Shown here: piece by piece, positions 1 to 6,941 of the stretch
Layout: each line of letters opens with the position of its first letter
How positions within the stretch are numbered: the stretch's first letter is position 1
NCBI GenBank assembly: GCA_034440555.1
Contig: JAWXCG010000202.1
Coordinates: 1-7,967 of the forward strand
Length of the DNA stretch: 7,967 bases
Reading direction: 5' to 3'
From: 0-14-3-00-62-12 sp034440555
GTDB taxonomy: Bacteria; Pseudomonadota; Gammaproteobacteria; Xanthomonadales; Ahniellaceae
Translations under genes and position numbers: made by a program
Notes under the pieces: model-generated
Told to the model about the DNA's origin: nothing
The model's input: the letters and a program-made list of their open reading frames with translations, nothing else
The model's database searches: none

Positions 1-982
1 CGCCATCATGCCCACTGCCCCACGGCGGGTCAGTCGGATCGAAGTTGCAGCCCAGCCAGCTATCACCGTTTAGGATGCAGGTGTCGTACTCGGCGCTACA
101 CACGCGGCCGGCGTCGTGACAACCGTAAATCCCTTCGTCGCCCGGCGACGGTGGTGGCTCAAAGATATCGACTTCTTCGTTGTAGAGCACCCAGTCGCGA
201 TGCTCGTCGCTGATCTCATCGAAAAAGCTCAGACTGCCCAACAAGCCGAGCTCGAACGGACTGAAATGTGCCGCTTGCGCGTCGCGGCATACCAGGCTGC
301 TGGTCAGTTTGCGCACAAAGGTTTCGCGCCGGCCCTCGCGGGCGATCAGCCAGTTGGACGTGAACGTGCTTTCCCCGTCGCCACTCGTTTCAAGCTGAAG
401 AGTCTGCGGCTCTCCGCGCCGCCGTGAGGCCACCATCGACCATCGCTCCGGATTCGAGCGCGACTGCATGAGCGTGAACCGCAGTTGATGATTCAGATCG
501 CGGTGCTTGAACGACAACGAGTACGCGCCTTGCTGGATCTCAGTGGCGACGATGCTGGCGCATTGCTGCTCCGGGGAGACCTTTCTTGCCTTTGCGTTGT
601 TTAGACAATCTTGATCGACGCGCGTCATGGTGAACTGCCGCAATCCGGATCGCGCATCGATCTGCACATTCGCGTCGATGCCACTGGCGAAGCCCAGGCC
701 TTCGCTGCGGCGATGGAACGCATTCAACCGCAGGTGCCCCTGGCGTTGCGCCAACAGGTTCAGGTGCACTGAGTCTGTCTCTCGCGGGAAAACGCCTTGG
801 GCAAGAATCGGCAGGCGCGCGACGAAGCGTTCGTAGTCGACGGTCGAATCGGCAATGCCGATGCAGAAGTGCGGAACGCTTGCAACGACTGGCCGCACTC
901 CGAGCATTGCAATGAGGCAAGTCGACAGGCAAAGACAGAGTAAGGTCTTGCGAGACAGAGAACATTTTTGATTTGTATTCAC
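1..982 (-). CDS. Predicted exported protein of unknown function (3' end outside window)
   Basis: I do not recognise the family. Reading the minus strand from GTG at 982, the frame stays open to the window edge for 327 codons, so the C-terminus is missing. A GGAG ribosome binding site lies at 989-992, six bases before the GTG. The N-terminus has a signal-peptide layout: basic residues (K6, R11, K12), a hydrophobic stretch of about residues 13-29, then a likely cleavage site after VVA (about residue 34). No proper lipobox is seen. The mature part has eight visible cysteines (40, 126, 141, 232, 288, 295, 302, 312), four of them clustered in the last 40 residues beside acidic and Gly/Pro-rich sequence, which suggests disulfides outside the cytoplasm. 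Shorter ORFs on the plus strand and in another minus frame overlap it. I prefer this frame for its length, start signals and signal peptide. Function cannot be assigned. Confidence 0.75.
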   Translation of the reverse strand, partial: MNTNQKCSLSRKTLLCLCLSTCLIAMLGVRPVVASVPHFCIGIADSTVDYERFVARLPILAQGVFPRETDSVHLNLLAQRQGHLRLNAFHRRSEGLGFASGIDANVQIDARSGLRQFTMTRVDQDCLNNAKARKVSPEQQCASIVATEIQQGAYSLSFKHRDLNHQLRFTLMQSRSNPERWSMVASRRRGEPQTLQLETSGDGESTFTSNWLIAREGRRETFVRKLTSSLVCRDAQAAHFSPFELGLLGSLSFFDEISDEHRDWVLYNEEVDIFEPPPSPGDEGIYGCHDAGRVCSAEYDTCILNGDSWLGCNFDPTDPPWGSGHDG

Positions 983-1384
983 GTGATGCTCCGTAAGGGT
1001 TGCTCCGAACAAGCTCGGAGTCGTGACCGCTGGCTGAGTCAGAGGGCGAGAAACTGCAGGTTGACGCGCTTCTCGGTTGAGAGCGACCAACTCCGCTGCT
1101 TAAAATCGGGCGCGGCAAGCGAGGCTCTTTGGCGAAGCCGAAGTGGTGACTTGTTCAGAGGGTCCCTGCGGGGGTCGCCCATTGGACGGTCGCTGCTTCA
1201 ACATGGTTGATGTCATGGTTCATACGATCTTCAATAGCGAAATCCGGTTTGACACGGCGCCGATCGCATCGGCGCTTCGCTGTGCGCCGCGAGCAACCGC
1301 CCACAGCGCGGGTCGCAACACTGACTAAAGACAGGCCTCAGGATTTCGGATCGGGTGCGCAGGCGCGTTCTAGAGATCGCATCG
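983..1384. other. Gene-free stretch between the exported-protein gene and the IS110 remnant
   Basis: No convincing coding frame is seen on either strand; the available ORFs are short and have protein-like content of no known family. A perfect 8-bp hairpin with a 3-base loop is at 1257-1275 (GCGCCGAT, loop CGC, ATCGGCGC). A consensus -35 hexamer TTGACA (1249-1254) precedes it but has no matching -10. The stretch probably holds eroded mobile DNA plus the upstream region of the minus-strand gene ending at 982. Confidence 0.5.
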
Positions 1385-1450
1385 TGCTGCAGCAACGCGG
1401 ACGACTCGACGCTACAGGCCTAGGTCGAGTCGTTTACGCGGTGCTGTGCA
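1385..1450. repeat. Long imperfect inverted repeat (hairpin)
   Basis: The core is a perfect 10-bp stem: ACGACTCGAC (1401-1410) against GTCGAGTCGT (1424-1433), with a 13-base loop. Beyond a small internal loop, CGCG (1396-1399) pairs with CGCG (1437-1440). After one mismatch, CAGCA (1390-1394) pairs with TGCTG (1442-1446). Two G-T pairs and a bulge carry it to 1385/1450. The extended, interrupted stem recalls attC or REP-like elements, but I do not find the attC core-site consensus. It overlaps the end of the transposase remnant. Confidence 0.6.
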
Positions 1451-1658
1451 AACAGACCGGCGCAAGTTTTGGGCCGACGCTAGTGTGGTGTCGCATAGGG
1501 CGCAACACCACTAGTTGCTCGCGGAACCCCTCAATCGCACTGCGAATAGCCACAATGTCGTTCGGCAGTTTGCGTCGAAGTTTAAGCACGTCGTGTTCAT
1601 CAATCACCGCCAACGCAGAATTGTCGGAATGCAGATCAATCGCAGCGTAAAGTGGCAT
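1434..1658 (-). pseudogene. IS110-family transposase, N-terminal remnant
   Basis: The ORF gives 74 residues. The first 50 or so match, from memory, the N-terminus of IS110-family DEDD transposases: it begins MPLYAAIDLHS, continues AVIDEHD and RRKLPNDI, and includes REQL near residue 46. The aspartate of the AIDLHS motif (residue 8) is the first catalytic acid of the RuvC-like DEDD domain. After about residue 52 the family sequence stops, so the VEST-like strand, the remaining DEDD acids and the C-terminal serine-containing Tnp20 domain are absent; intact members are several hundred residues long. AGGAG (complement of 1665-1669) sits six bases before the ATG, so the 5' end is intact. The break falls near a hairpin at 1480-1514. 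The product cannot be an active transposase. Confidence 0.75.
1480..1514. repeat. Inverted repeat at the break in the transposase remnant
   Basis: CTAGTG (1480-1485) and GTGT (1488-1491) pair with ACAC (1505-1508) and CACTAG (1509-1514). A TG bulge is the only interruption, and a 13-base loop separates the arms. On the minus strand it lies where similarity to IS110 transposases fades, so it may mark the deletion or insertion junction. Confidence 0.5.
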
Positions 1659-1670
1659 GCCCGTCTCCTG

Positions 1671-1739
1671 TCGTGTGCTTCACCTTCGAGGTTTCGTCAC
1701 CGCACAGGTACCGCCATGGGCAGGAAAGCGGCGACACGA
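1671..1739 (-). other. Structured segment upstream of the IS110 remnant; possible bridge-RNA remnant
   Basis: An outer stem TCGTGT (1671-1676) with ACACGA (1734-1739) encloses two smaller hairpins: ACCT/AGGT at 1682-1692 and CCGC/GCGG at 1711-1731. The segment abuts the ribosome binding site of the truncated transposase on its 5' side. In IS110-group elements the non-coding end before the transposase encodes the bridge RNA, a guide with stem-loops that bind target and donor DNA; in the IS1111 group it lies on the other side. The stems here are short and could be chance, and I cannot identify the element's ends. Confidence 0.2.
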
Positions 1740-1850
1740 GGCTTCAGGTCGCAATAAATACTGCCTCCAACCCCTTTTGGCTGCGATGCGCCGGGATTGA
1801 GATCCGCGGAGATCGGACAAACGCGTGGGTGGATCAAATCCAAAGTGCGC

Positions 1851-1923
1851 TCTATTGACCGGCTGAGAACCAGCGACCTTCCACTTCGGAGGCAAACGCT
1901 ATATCCCGCTGAGCTACGGACTT
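1851..1923 (-). pseudogene. Degenerate tRNA-Arg(CCG)-like sequence
   Basis: The minus strand reads like a tRNA: TA at positions 8-9, GCTC opening the D-arm, a GGGATATAGC-type D-loop, and an anticodon loop CTCCGAA with anticodon CCG (complement of 1887-1889). The anticodon stem pairs only through several G-U pairs. The T-stem (GCTGG with CCGGT) closes with two G-U pairs, but the T-loop TTCTCAG lacks the conserved TTCRA pattern. The acceptor arms (complements of 1917-1923 and 1851-1857) do not pair except at one position, and no CCA follows. These defects point to a decayed gene or the edge of an integrated element that used tRNA-Arg. Confidence 0.55.
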
Positions 1924-2242
1924 AGCCGGATGTCGGCGGCCACGCTGGCGCTGCACAGCGCTATGCCTCGCCATGTCCAAAAAGGCGTTCGCGGCAACGC
2001 ATCCAGGCAGCGTAGGTGCGTGATGATGGAGCGGGCGAGGAGTACGGTTTGGGCGTCGGCGAATGTCTGCGCTATTGCCTAATCGACGCAAGCGCTTCAA
2101 AGTGGCCGCTTGCAGGAATTCGGCTGCGGTCGGCACGGGTCCTTCGTTGCGATCTACTCGGCTGTCTATTGCGTGGCGTCTGCGCTGCGTTCCCGTCCTA
2201 TCGTTCTCGTCCAATCAAAAACTGGAAAATTGAGTTTTGCCC
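1924..2242. other. Gene-free stretch upstream of lysS
   Basis: I see no supported gene here. A minus-strand frame is open across most of it, but it runs into the tRNA-like sequence, has no ribosome binding site I trust, and resembles no family known to me. The lysS promoter should lie here; I find no -35/-10 pair with good spacing. In many proteobacteria prfB (release factor 2) precedes lysS, but prfB is not in this position. Confidence 0.5.
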
Positions 2243-3763
2243 ATGAATGACCCAACGCTCCCTCCCGAAGTCCCGGTCGATGAAAACCGCCTGATTGCCG
2301 AGCGTCGCAGCAAGCTCGATGAGCTGCGCGCCAACGGGGGCATTGCCTTCCCCAACGATTACCGGCCCGATGCATTCGCTGGCGATTTGCATGCCGAGTA
2401 CGGCGATATCGAGCAATGGGATGCGGCCAAGCTGGAGGCTTTGGGGCGCGTGGTACGGGTTGCCGGTCGGCTGCTGGCGAAACGCGTCATGGGCAAAGCC
2501 AGCTTCGTGCAATTCCGCGACCAAACCGGTGATTTGCAATTGTTCTTGCAGCACAGCACGCTGGGCGATGTCTACGAGGCGTTCAAGTCGTGGGACGTTG
2601 GCGACATCGTCGCGGCCAGTGGAATTCTGATGCGCACCAAGACGGGTGAGCTGTCGGTGAAAGCGTCCGAACTCCGGCTGCTGACCAAGTCCTTGCGCCC
2701 GCTGCCGGACAAATGGCACGGCCTCGCGGATGTTGAACAACGTTACCGCCAACGTTATGTCGATCTGATTGTCACCGAGTCATCGCGCGAGGTGTTCAAG
2801 CTGCGCGCGCGAGTGATTTCGCATCTGCGCCGGTATCTGGATGAACGTCGCTTCATGGAAGTGGAAACACCGATGATGCATCCGATCCCCGGAGGCGCCA
2901 CAGCGCGACCGTTCGTCACGCATCACAATGCGTTGGACATGGACATGTATCTGCGCGTCGCGCCTGAGCTGTATCTCAAGCGCTTGACCGTGGGTGGCTT
3001 CGATCGCGTCTACGAAATCAATCGCAATTTTCGCAATGAGGGTGTCAGCACTCGGCACAATCCCGAGTTCACCATGCTCGAGCTCTACCAGGCTTATGCC
3101 AGTTACACCGAGATTATGGATATCACCGAGGGCATGATTCAAAGTTTGGCCGGTGAAGTATGCGGCAAGGATATTTTTCAATGGGAAGGGCGTGACATCG
3201 ATTTGTCGCGGCCGTTCCGTCGTTGGCGACTGGATGAGGCCGTACGTCACCACAATTCTGAAATCAGTGAAGCGGATCTGCGCAGTGTTGGTGCCATGCG
3301 GGCGCATTGTGCGCGTCTTGGCATCCACGTAAAACCCGATTTTGGTTGGGGCCGGTTGATGCTGGAGATATTCGAGCGTACGGTCGAAGCGACTCTGATC
3401 CAGCCCACGTTCATCACTGCTTATCCGACCGAAGTATCGCCGCTGGCGCGTGCCAACGACCACGATGCGCAGGTCACCGATCGCTTCGAGCTGTTCGTCA
3501 ATGGCAAGGAACTTGCCAACGGGTTTTCGGAGTTGAACGATCCTGAAGATCAGGCCGCACGGTTCCATGCCCAAGTAGCGCAAAAGGACGCAGGCGATGC
3601 CGAAGCAATGCATTTCGACGCCGACTACATTCGCGCGCTCGAATACGGAATGCCACCCACAGGTGGCTTGGGTGTCGGGATCGATCGCCTGGTGATGCTG
3701 CTGGCGGGCGTGCCGTCGATTCGCGACGTTTTGTTGTTTCCCTACATGCGACCTGAGGCCTGA
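2243..3763 (+). CDS. lysS: Lysyl-tRNA synthetase, class II
   Basis: It activates lysine with ATP and charges tRNA-Lys in the cytosol, working as a homodimer. The product is 506 residues, close to E. coli LysS (505). An N-terminal helix precedes the OB-fold anticodon-binding domain (about residues 65-150), then the class II catalytic core. Motif 1 is around FMEVETPMM (204-212). Motif 2 runs from RVYEINRNFRNEG (255-267) to RHNPEFTMLE (271-280), with the ATP-binding arginine. Motif 3 is GLGVGIDRLVMLLAG (475-489). The AYPTEVSPLA and NGKELANGFSELNDP segments are typical of LysRS. I chose ATG at 2243; an in-frame TTG at 2237 is possible but leaves only two bases after the weak GAG at 2232-2234. All catalytic motifs look intact. 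It is followed by dinB on the same strand after 108 bases. Confidence 0.98.
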   Translation: MNDPTLPPEVPVDENRLIAERRSKLDELRANGGIAFPNDYRPDAFAGDLHAEYGDIEQWDAAKLEALGRVVRVAGRLLAKRVMGKASFVQFRDQTGDLQLFLQHSTLGDVYEAFKSWDVGDIVAASGILMRTKTGELSVKASELRLLTKSLRPLPDKWHGLADVEQRYRQRYVDLIVTESSREVFKLRARVISHLRRYLDERRFMEVETPMMHPIPGGATARPFVTHHNALDMDMYLRVAPELYLKRLTVGGFDRVYEINRNFRNEGVSTRHNPEFTMLELYQAYASYTEIMDITEGMIQSLAGEVCGKDIFQWEGRDIDLSRPFRRWRLDEAVRHHNSEISEADLRSVGAMRAHCARLGIHVKPDFGWGRLMLEIFERTVEATLIQPTFITAYPTEVSPLARANDHDAQVTDRFELFVNGKELANGFSELNDPEDQAARFHAQVAQKDAGDAEAMHFDADYIRALEYGMPPTGGLGVGIDRLVMLLAGVPSIRDVLLFPYMRPEA

Positions 3764-3769
3764 TCGAAT

Positions 3770-3786
3770 CGGCTGCGCCGTTTTTT
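3770..3786 (+). terminator. Weak intrinsic terminator candidate after lysS
   Basis: CGGC (3770-3773), a TGC loop and GCCG (3777-3780) are followed by six T residues (3781-3786). The stem is only 4 bp, so termination may be inefficient. A second hairpin without a T-tract follows: CGCCGTCG (3816-3823) against CGA and CGGCG (3827-3836) with a 2-base bulge, just before dinB. Confidence 0.35.
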
Positions 3787-3871
3787 CTGGCACGACGCCG
3801 CAGCTGTTTTCTGCTCGCCGTCGGGGCGACGCGGCGTTACGATATGCGCTCTCTCCGCTGGACCGTATCCA

Positions 3872-5047
3872 ATGGCCGTGGAAACTATGCGCGCCATCCT
3901 GCATGTCGATATGGACGCATTCTTTGCGTCAGTGGAGGAACATGACGATCCGACCTTGATCGGCAAGGCGGTGATCGTCGGCGGGCTGGGCAGGCGCGGT
4001 GTTGTGTCCACATGCAATTACGCGGCGCGTCGCTTCGGTGTTCGCTCGGCGATGCCTACCGCACAGGCGCAAAGATTGTGTCCGGACGCAATGTTTCTGG
4101 TCCCGCGTATGTCGCGCTACGTGGAAGTTTCCGCGCAGGTATTCAAGGTGTTGGGCGAGGTCACGCCGCAGATCGAAGGCTTGTCGCTTGATGAGGCATT
4201 TTTGGACGTCAGCGACAGCCTGCGCCTGTTCGGCACTCCCCAGGAAATGGCCAGGCGCATAAAACAACGCGTCTTCGAGGAGACCGGACTCAGATGTTCG
4301 GTGGGCATCTCGCACAACAAGTGGCTGGCCAAGCTAGCCACCGAGCTCGGCAAGCCCGACGGTCTGTTCGAAATCACCGAGGCCAATCGTCAGCAGCTAC
4401 TTGATCCGCTTTCGGTCGGAAGGCTTTGGACGGTGGGCAAAGTGGCCCAGGAAAAGCTCGAAGCTGCCGGCTACCGAACCATACGCGACGTGCGTTGCGC
4501 TGATGCCGTCGCGTTGCGACCAGTGATTGGCAACAATGTCGAGTTGCTGCAATCTCTGGCGCGCGGTCAGGACGATCGCCCCGTAGTCGCGGAACGAGAA
4601 GAGCAGTCGGTCGGCGCCGAGACCACGTTCGAAACCGATCTGAAGACTCTGGAGGAAGCTCGGACCTGGCTGCTGAGACTGTGCGAGCGCGTAGGCGAAC
4701 GTGCGCGACGCAATGCGTTGCGTGGCCGCGTGATTACCATCAAGTTGCGCACGCCGCCGTTTCATACCGAATCCAGGCAACTGAGCCTGGCCGCGGGGTG
4801 CAACACCACTGACGATATCCATGCCGCCGCCAGGAAATTGCTCGAGCGCTGGTGGCAGGAAAAGGGAACGCCGAGCCTCAGATTGCTCGGCGTTTCGTTG
4901 GGTGGCTTTGGCGGCTCGGGCGCGAGCGAAGATATGTTCAACACCGTTGCTTCGCCACTGAAGGATCGTGTCGTCGACTCGCTCAATCAGAAATTTGGTA
5001 GCGGCACATTGCAACGCGCTCGAACCTTGGAATTGCCCAGCGACTGA
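3872..5047 (+). CDS. dinB: DNA polymerase IV (Y-family translesion polymerase)
   Basis: This error-prone polymerase extends past lesions or misaligned primers and lacks proofreading. The 391-residue product has palm motif HVDMDAFFASVE (11-22), with metal-binding D13 and probable steric-gate F18. Fingers residues RRGVVSTCNYAARRFGVRSAMP (41-62 region) and catalytic SLDEAF (105-110, D107/E108) follow. The thumb has a helix-hairpin-helix-like VGKVAQEKLEAAG (188-200), and the little-finger domain spans about 245-345. It is about 40 residues longer than E. coli DinB (351); the tail is discussed in the findings. ATG at 3872 gives five residues before the M6 that aligns with the E. coli start; M6 (3887) is an alternative, with GGA four bases upstream. 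No LexA box is recognisable. Its stop codon directly abuts that of convergent fadD. Confidence 0.96.
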   Translation: MAVETMRAILHVDMDAFFASVEEHDDPTLIGKAVIVGGLGRRGVVSTCNYAARRFGVRSAMPTAQAQRLCPDAMFLVPRMSRYVEVSAQVFKVLGEVTPQIEGLSLDEAFLDVSDSLRLFGTPQEMARRIKQRVFEETGLRCSVGISHNKWLAKLATELGKPDGLFEITEANRQQLLDPLSVGRLWTVGKVAQEKLEAAGYRTIRDVRCADAVALRPVIGNNVELLQSLARGQDDRPVVAEREEQSVGAETTFETDLKTLEEARTWLLRLCERVGERARRNALRGRVITIKLRTPPFHTESRQLSLAAGCNTTDDIHAAARKLLERWWQEKGTPSLRLLGVSLGGFGGSGASEDMFNTVASPLKDRVVDSLNQKFGSGTLQRARTLELPSD

Positions 5048-6736
5048 TCAGCTCGCCACAGCTTTGGGTGGGTCGCGCAGTTCACGGCGGAGAATCTTGC
5101 CGACGTTGGTCTTCGGCAAGCTCTCGCGGAACTCAACCACTTTGGGCTGTTTATAGCCAGTGAGGTGCGTGCGACAGTGCGCTTTGATCATATCGGCGGT
5201 CAGTTCCGGGTCCTTCTTGACGATGACCACTTTGACCGCTTCGCCGGATTTATCGTCGGGAATGCCGACCGCCGCGACTTCAAGTACGTCGGGATGCGTG
5301 GCTATCACGTCTTCGATTTCATTTGGGTACACGTTGAACCCGGAAACCAGAATCATGTCCTTCTTGCGATCGACGATATAGAAATAACCCTTCGCGTCCA
5401 TCGTGGCGATATCGCCGGTGTGCAGCCAGCCTTGCTCGTCAATGACCTTTGCGGTCTCATCCTGGCGCTGCCAATAACCGCGCATCACCTGCGGCCCCTT
5501 GACGCACAATTCCCCTGGCATCCCCGGCGCAACGGGTTGGAAATTGTCATCCAGCAACGCCACATTTGTCGACGAGAGCGGAAGGCCGATCGAACCGTTG
5601 TAGTCGCTCAGGTCGAGCGGATTCATGCTGACTGCGGGAGAAGTTTCGGTGAGCCCGTAGGCCTCGACCAAGGTGCAGCGGGTGACTTTCTTCCAGCGTT
5701 CGGCAACGGCGCGTTGCACCGCCATGCCGCCGCCGAGCGAGAGGTGCAATGAAGAGAAATCGAGTTCGGCGAAGCCGGCTGTGTTCAACAGACCGTTAAA
5801 CAAGGTGTTTACGCCGGTCAAGGCAGTGAACTTGTGTTTGCCCAATTCCTCGACAAATCCTTTCATGTCGCGCGGGTTGGCGATCAGCACGTTTAGCCCG
5901 CCCAGGCGCATGAACACCAAGCCATTCGCGGTGAGTGCGAAGATGTGATAAAGCGGCAGGGCGGTGATGATGATTTCTTCGCCCTCCTTGGAATTGCGTC
6001 CGATCCAAGCGCCCGATTGCAGCATGTTGGCGATCATATTCCGGTGCGTCAGGATGGCGCCTTTGGCTACGCCAGTGGTGCCGCCGGTGTATTGCAGAAA
6101 GGCGATGTCTTCGTGCCCAATATCGACCTTCGGCGCAGGCGCACGCGCGCCAGCAGACAGCGCGTCAGCGAATCGAGTCGATCCCGGAATCTGATAGTCC
6201 GGCACCATTTTCTTGATGTATCGGGCGACGAAATTCACGATCATGCCCTTCGGGAAACCCAGCAGATCGCCCACGCCGGTGGTCATGACATGCTTGATCG
6301 ACGTGTCCTTGATCACTTCAGACAATGTGCTCGCGAAGTTATCCAGCACCACGATCGACATGGCGCCGGAATCGTTGAGCTGATGCCTCAGTTCTCGCGC
6401 TGTGTACATCGGATTGGTATTGACCACCGTCAACCCAGCACGCAACACGCCAAAGATCGCTATCGGATATTGCAAAACGTTGGGCAGCATCAGCGCGACG
6501 CGGTCACCCTTTTTCAGCTTGAGTGTGTTGAGCAGATATGATGCGAAGTTCGCGCTCTGGCGATCCACTTCGTCGTAACTTATGGTCTTGCCCATCGAGT
6601 AAAACGCAGGTCGCTGCCTGAACTGATTGCAGGCTTGTTCAAGCACCGCTACCACTGAGGTGTACTGGTGGATGTCGATTTCCGCGGGAATGCCCTCGGG
6701 ATAACTCGACAGCCAAACGGGTGCGTTTTGCGACAT
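5048..6736 (-). CDS. fadD: Long-chain fatty acid-CoA ligase
   Basis: It activates long-chain fatty acids to acyl-CoA via an acyl-adenylate, consuming ATP and CoA, as the entry step to beta-oxidation; in E. coli FadD is membrane-associated and coupled to uptake. The product is 562 residues, against 561 in E. coli. The adenylate-forming motifs appear in order: P-loop YTGGTTGVAKGA (216-227), PLYHIFAL (261-268), YGLTE (360-364), HTGD (439-442), hinge region VDRKKDMILVSGFNVYPNEI around 455-474, and the C-terminal NVGKILRRELR (544-554) whose K547 should be the catalytic lysine. The N-terminal DRVALMLPN and NTNPMYTARELRHQL segments are typical of FadD. GGAGGGAG (complement of 6741-6748) sets the start. 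A 13-codon ORF ends just upstream, and dinB converges at the 3' end with no spacer. Confidence 0.95.
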   Translation of the reverse strand: MSQNAPVWLSSYPEGIPAEIDIHQYTSVVAVLEQACNQFRQRPAFYSMGKTISYDEVDRQSANFASYLLNTLKLKKGDRVALMLPNVLQYPIAIFGVLRAGLTVVNTNPMYTARELRHQLNDSGAMSIVVLDNFASTLSEVIKDTSIKHVMTTGVGDLLGFPKGMIVNFVARYIKKMVPDYQIPGSTRFADALSAGARAPAPKVDIGHEDIAFLQYTGGTTGVAKGAILTHRNMIANMLQSGAWIGRNSKEGEEIIITALPLYHIFALTANGLVFMRLGGLNVLIANPRDMKGFVEELGKHKFTALTGVNTLFNGLLNTAGFAELDFSSLHLSLGGGMAVQRAVAERWKKVTRCTLVEAYGLTETSPAVSMNPLDLSDYNGSIGLPLSSTNVALLDDNFQPVAPGMPGELCVKGPQVMRGYWQRQDETAKVIDEQGWLHTGDIATMDAKGYFYIVDRKKDMILVSGFNVYPNEIEDVIATHPDVLEVAAVGIPDDKSGEAVKVVIVKKDPELTADMIKAHCRTHLTGYKQPKVVEFRESLPKTNVGKILRRELRDPPKAVAS

Positions 6737-6749
6737 AAAACTCCCTCCG

Positions 6750-6791
6750 TCAAGGAACAGCGCGGTGCCGATGAGCCCGGTTTTGCGTCAT
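6750..6791 (-). CDS. Small ORF (13 codons) upstream of fadD; possible leader peptide
   Basis: ATG at 6791 is preceded six bases earlier by GGAGGA (complement of 6798-6803), a near-ideal Shine-Dalgarno sequence. The peptide would be MTQNRAHRHRAVP, ending in TGA 13 bases before the fadD start and overlapping the beginning of the fadD ribosome binding region. It is in a different frame from fadD. The His/Arg-rich stretch and the spacing would allow translational coupling or attenuation-like control of fadD, but translation is inferred only from the ribosome binding site. Confidence 0.35.
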   Translation of the reverse strand: MTQNRAHRHRAVP

Positions 6792-6941
6792 GCGAATTCC
6801 TCCGGATTGCAACATAGTGAGGCAGGTGGCACAAGCGCGTGCCGACTCAAAACCCAAGTCTCTGGCGGGTTGCCGCGCACGTGCGGGGACATAGTGGCGC
6901 GGAGCCGTCGAATCAGGCGGTACAAAAACGGCGGCAGAATG

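Noticed and set aside
540..1118. A 192-codon minus-strand frame inside the exported-protein gene
   Set aside because: It is rich in Arg, Pro and Ser with no recognisable family, and lies in the same strand but a different frame from the longer open frame (1-982), which has a ribosome binding site and signal peptide.
1145..1165. Sequence TTGTTCAGAGGGTCC resembling insertion-sequence ends of the IS5 type
   Set aside because: The resemblance is from memory only; no inverted partner, transposase or target duplication is visible.
1249..1275. Perfect TTGACA followed by a GC-rich palindrome, as a promoter/operator
   Set aside because: No -10 hexamer lies at 16-18 bases and no gene follows on the plus strand.
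1852..2214. Minus-strand 120-codon frame upstream of lysS
   Set aside because: It runs through the tRNA-Arg-like sequence, is unusually Arg-rich, and has no clear ribosome binding site or family.
2780..3904. A 374-codon minus-strand frame antisense to lysS
   Set aside because: It is a shadow of the lysS codon pattern; the sense gene has complete class II synthetase motifs.
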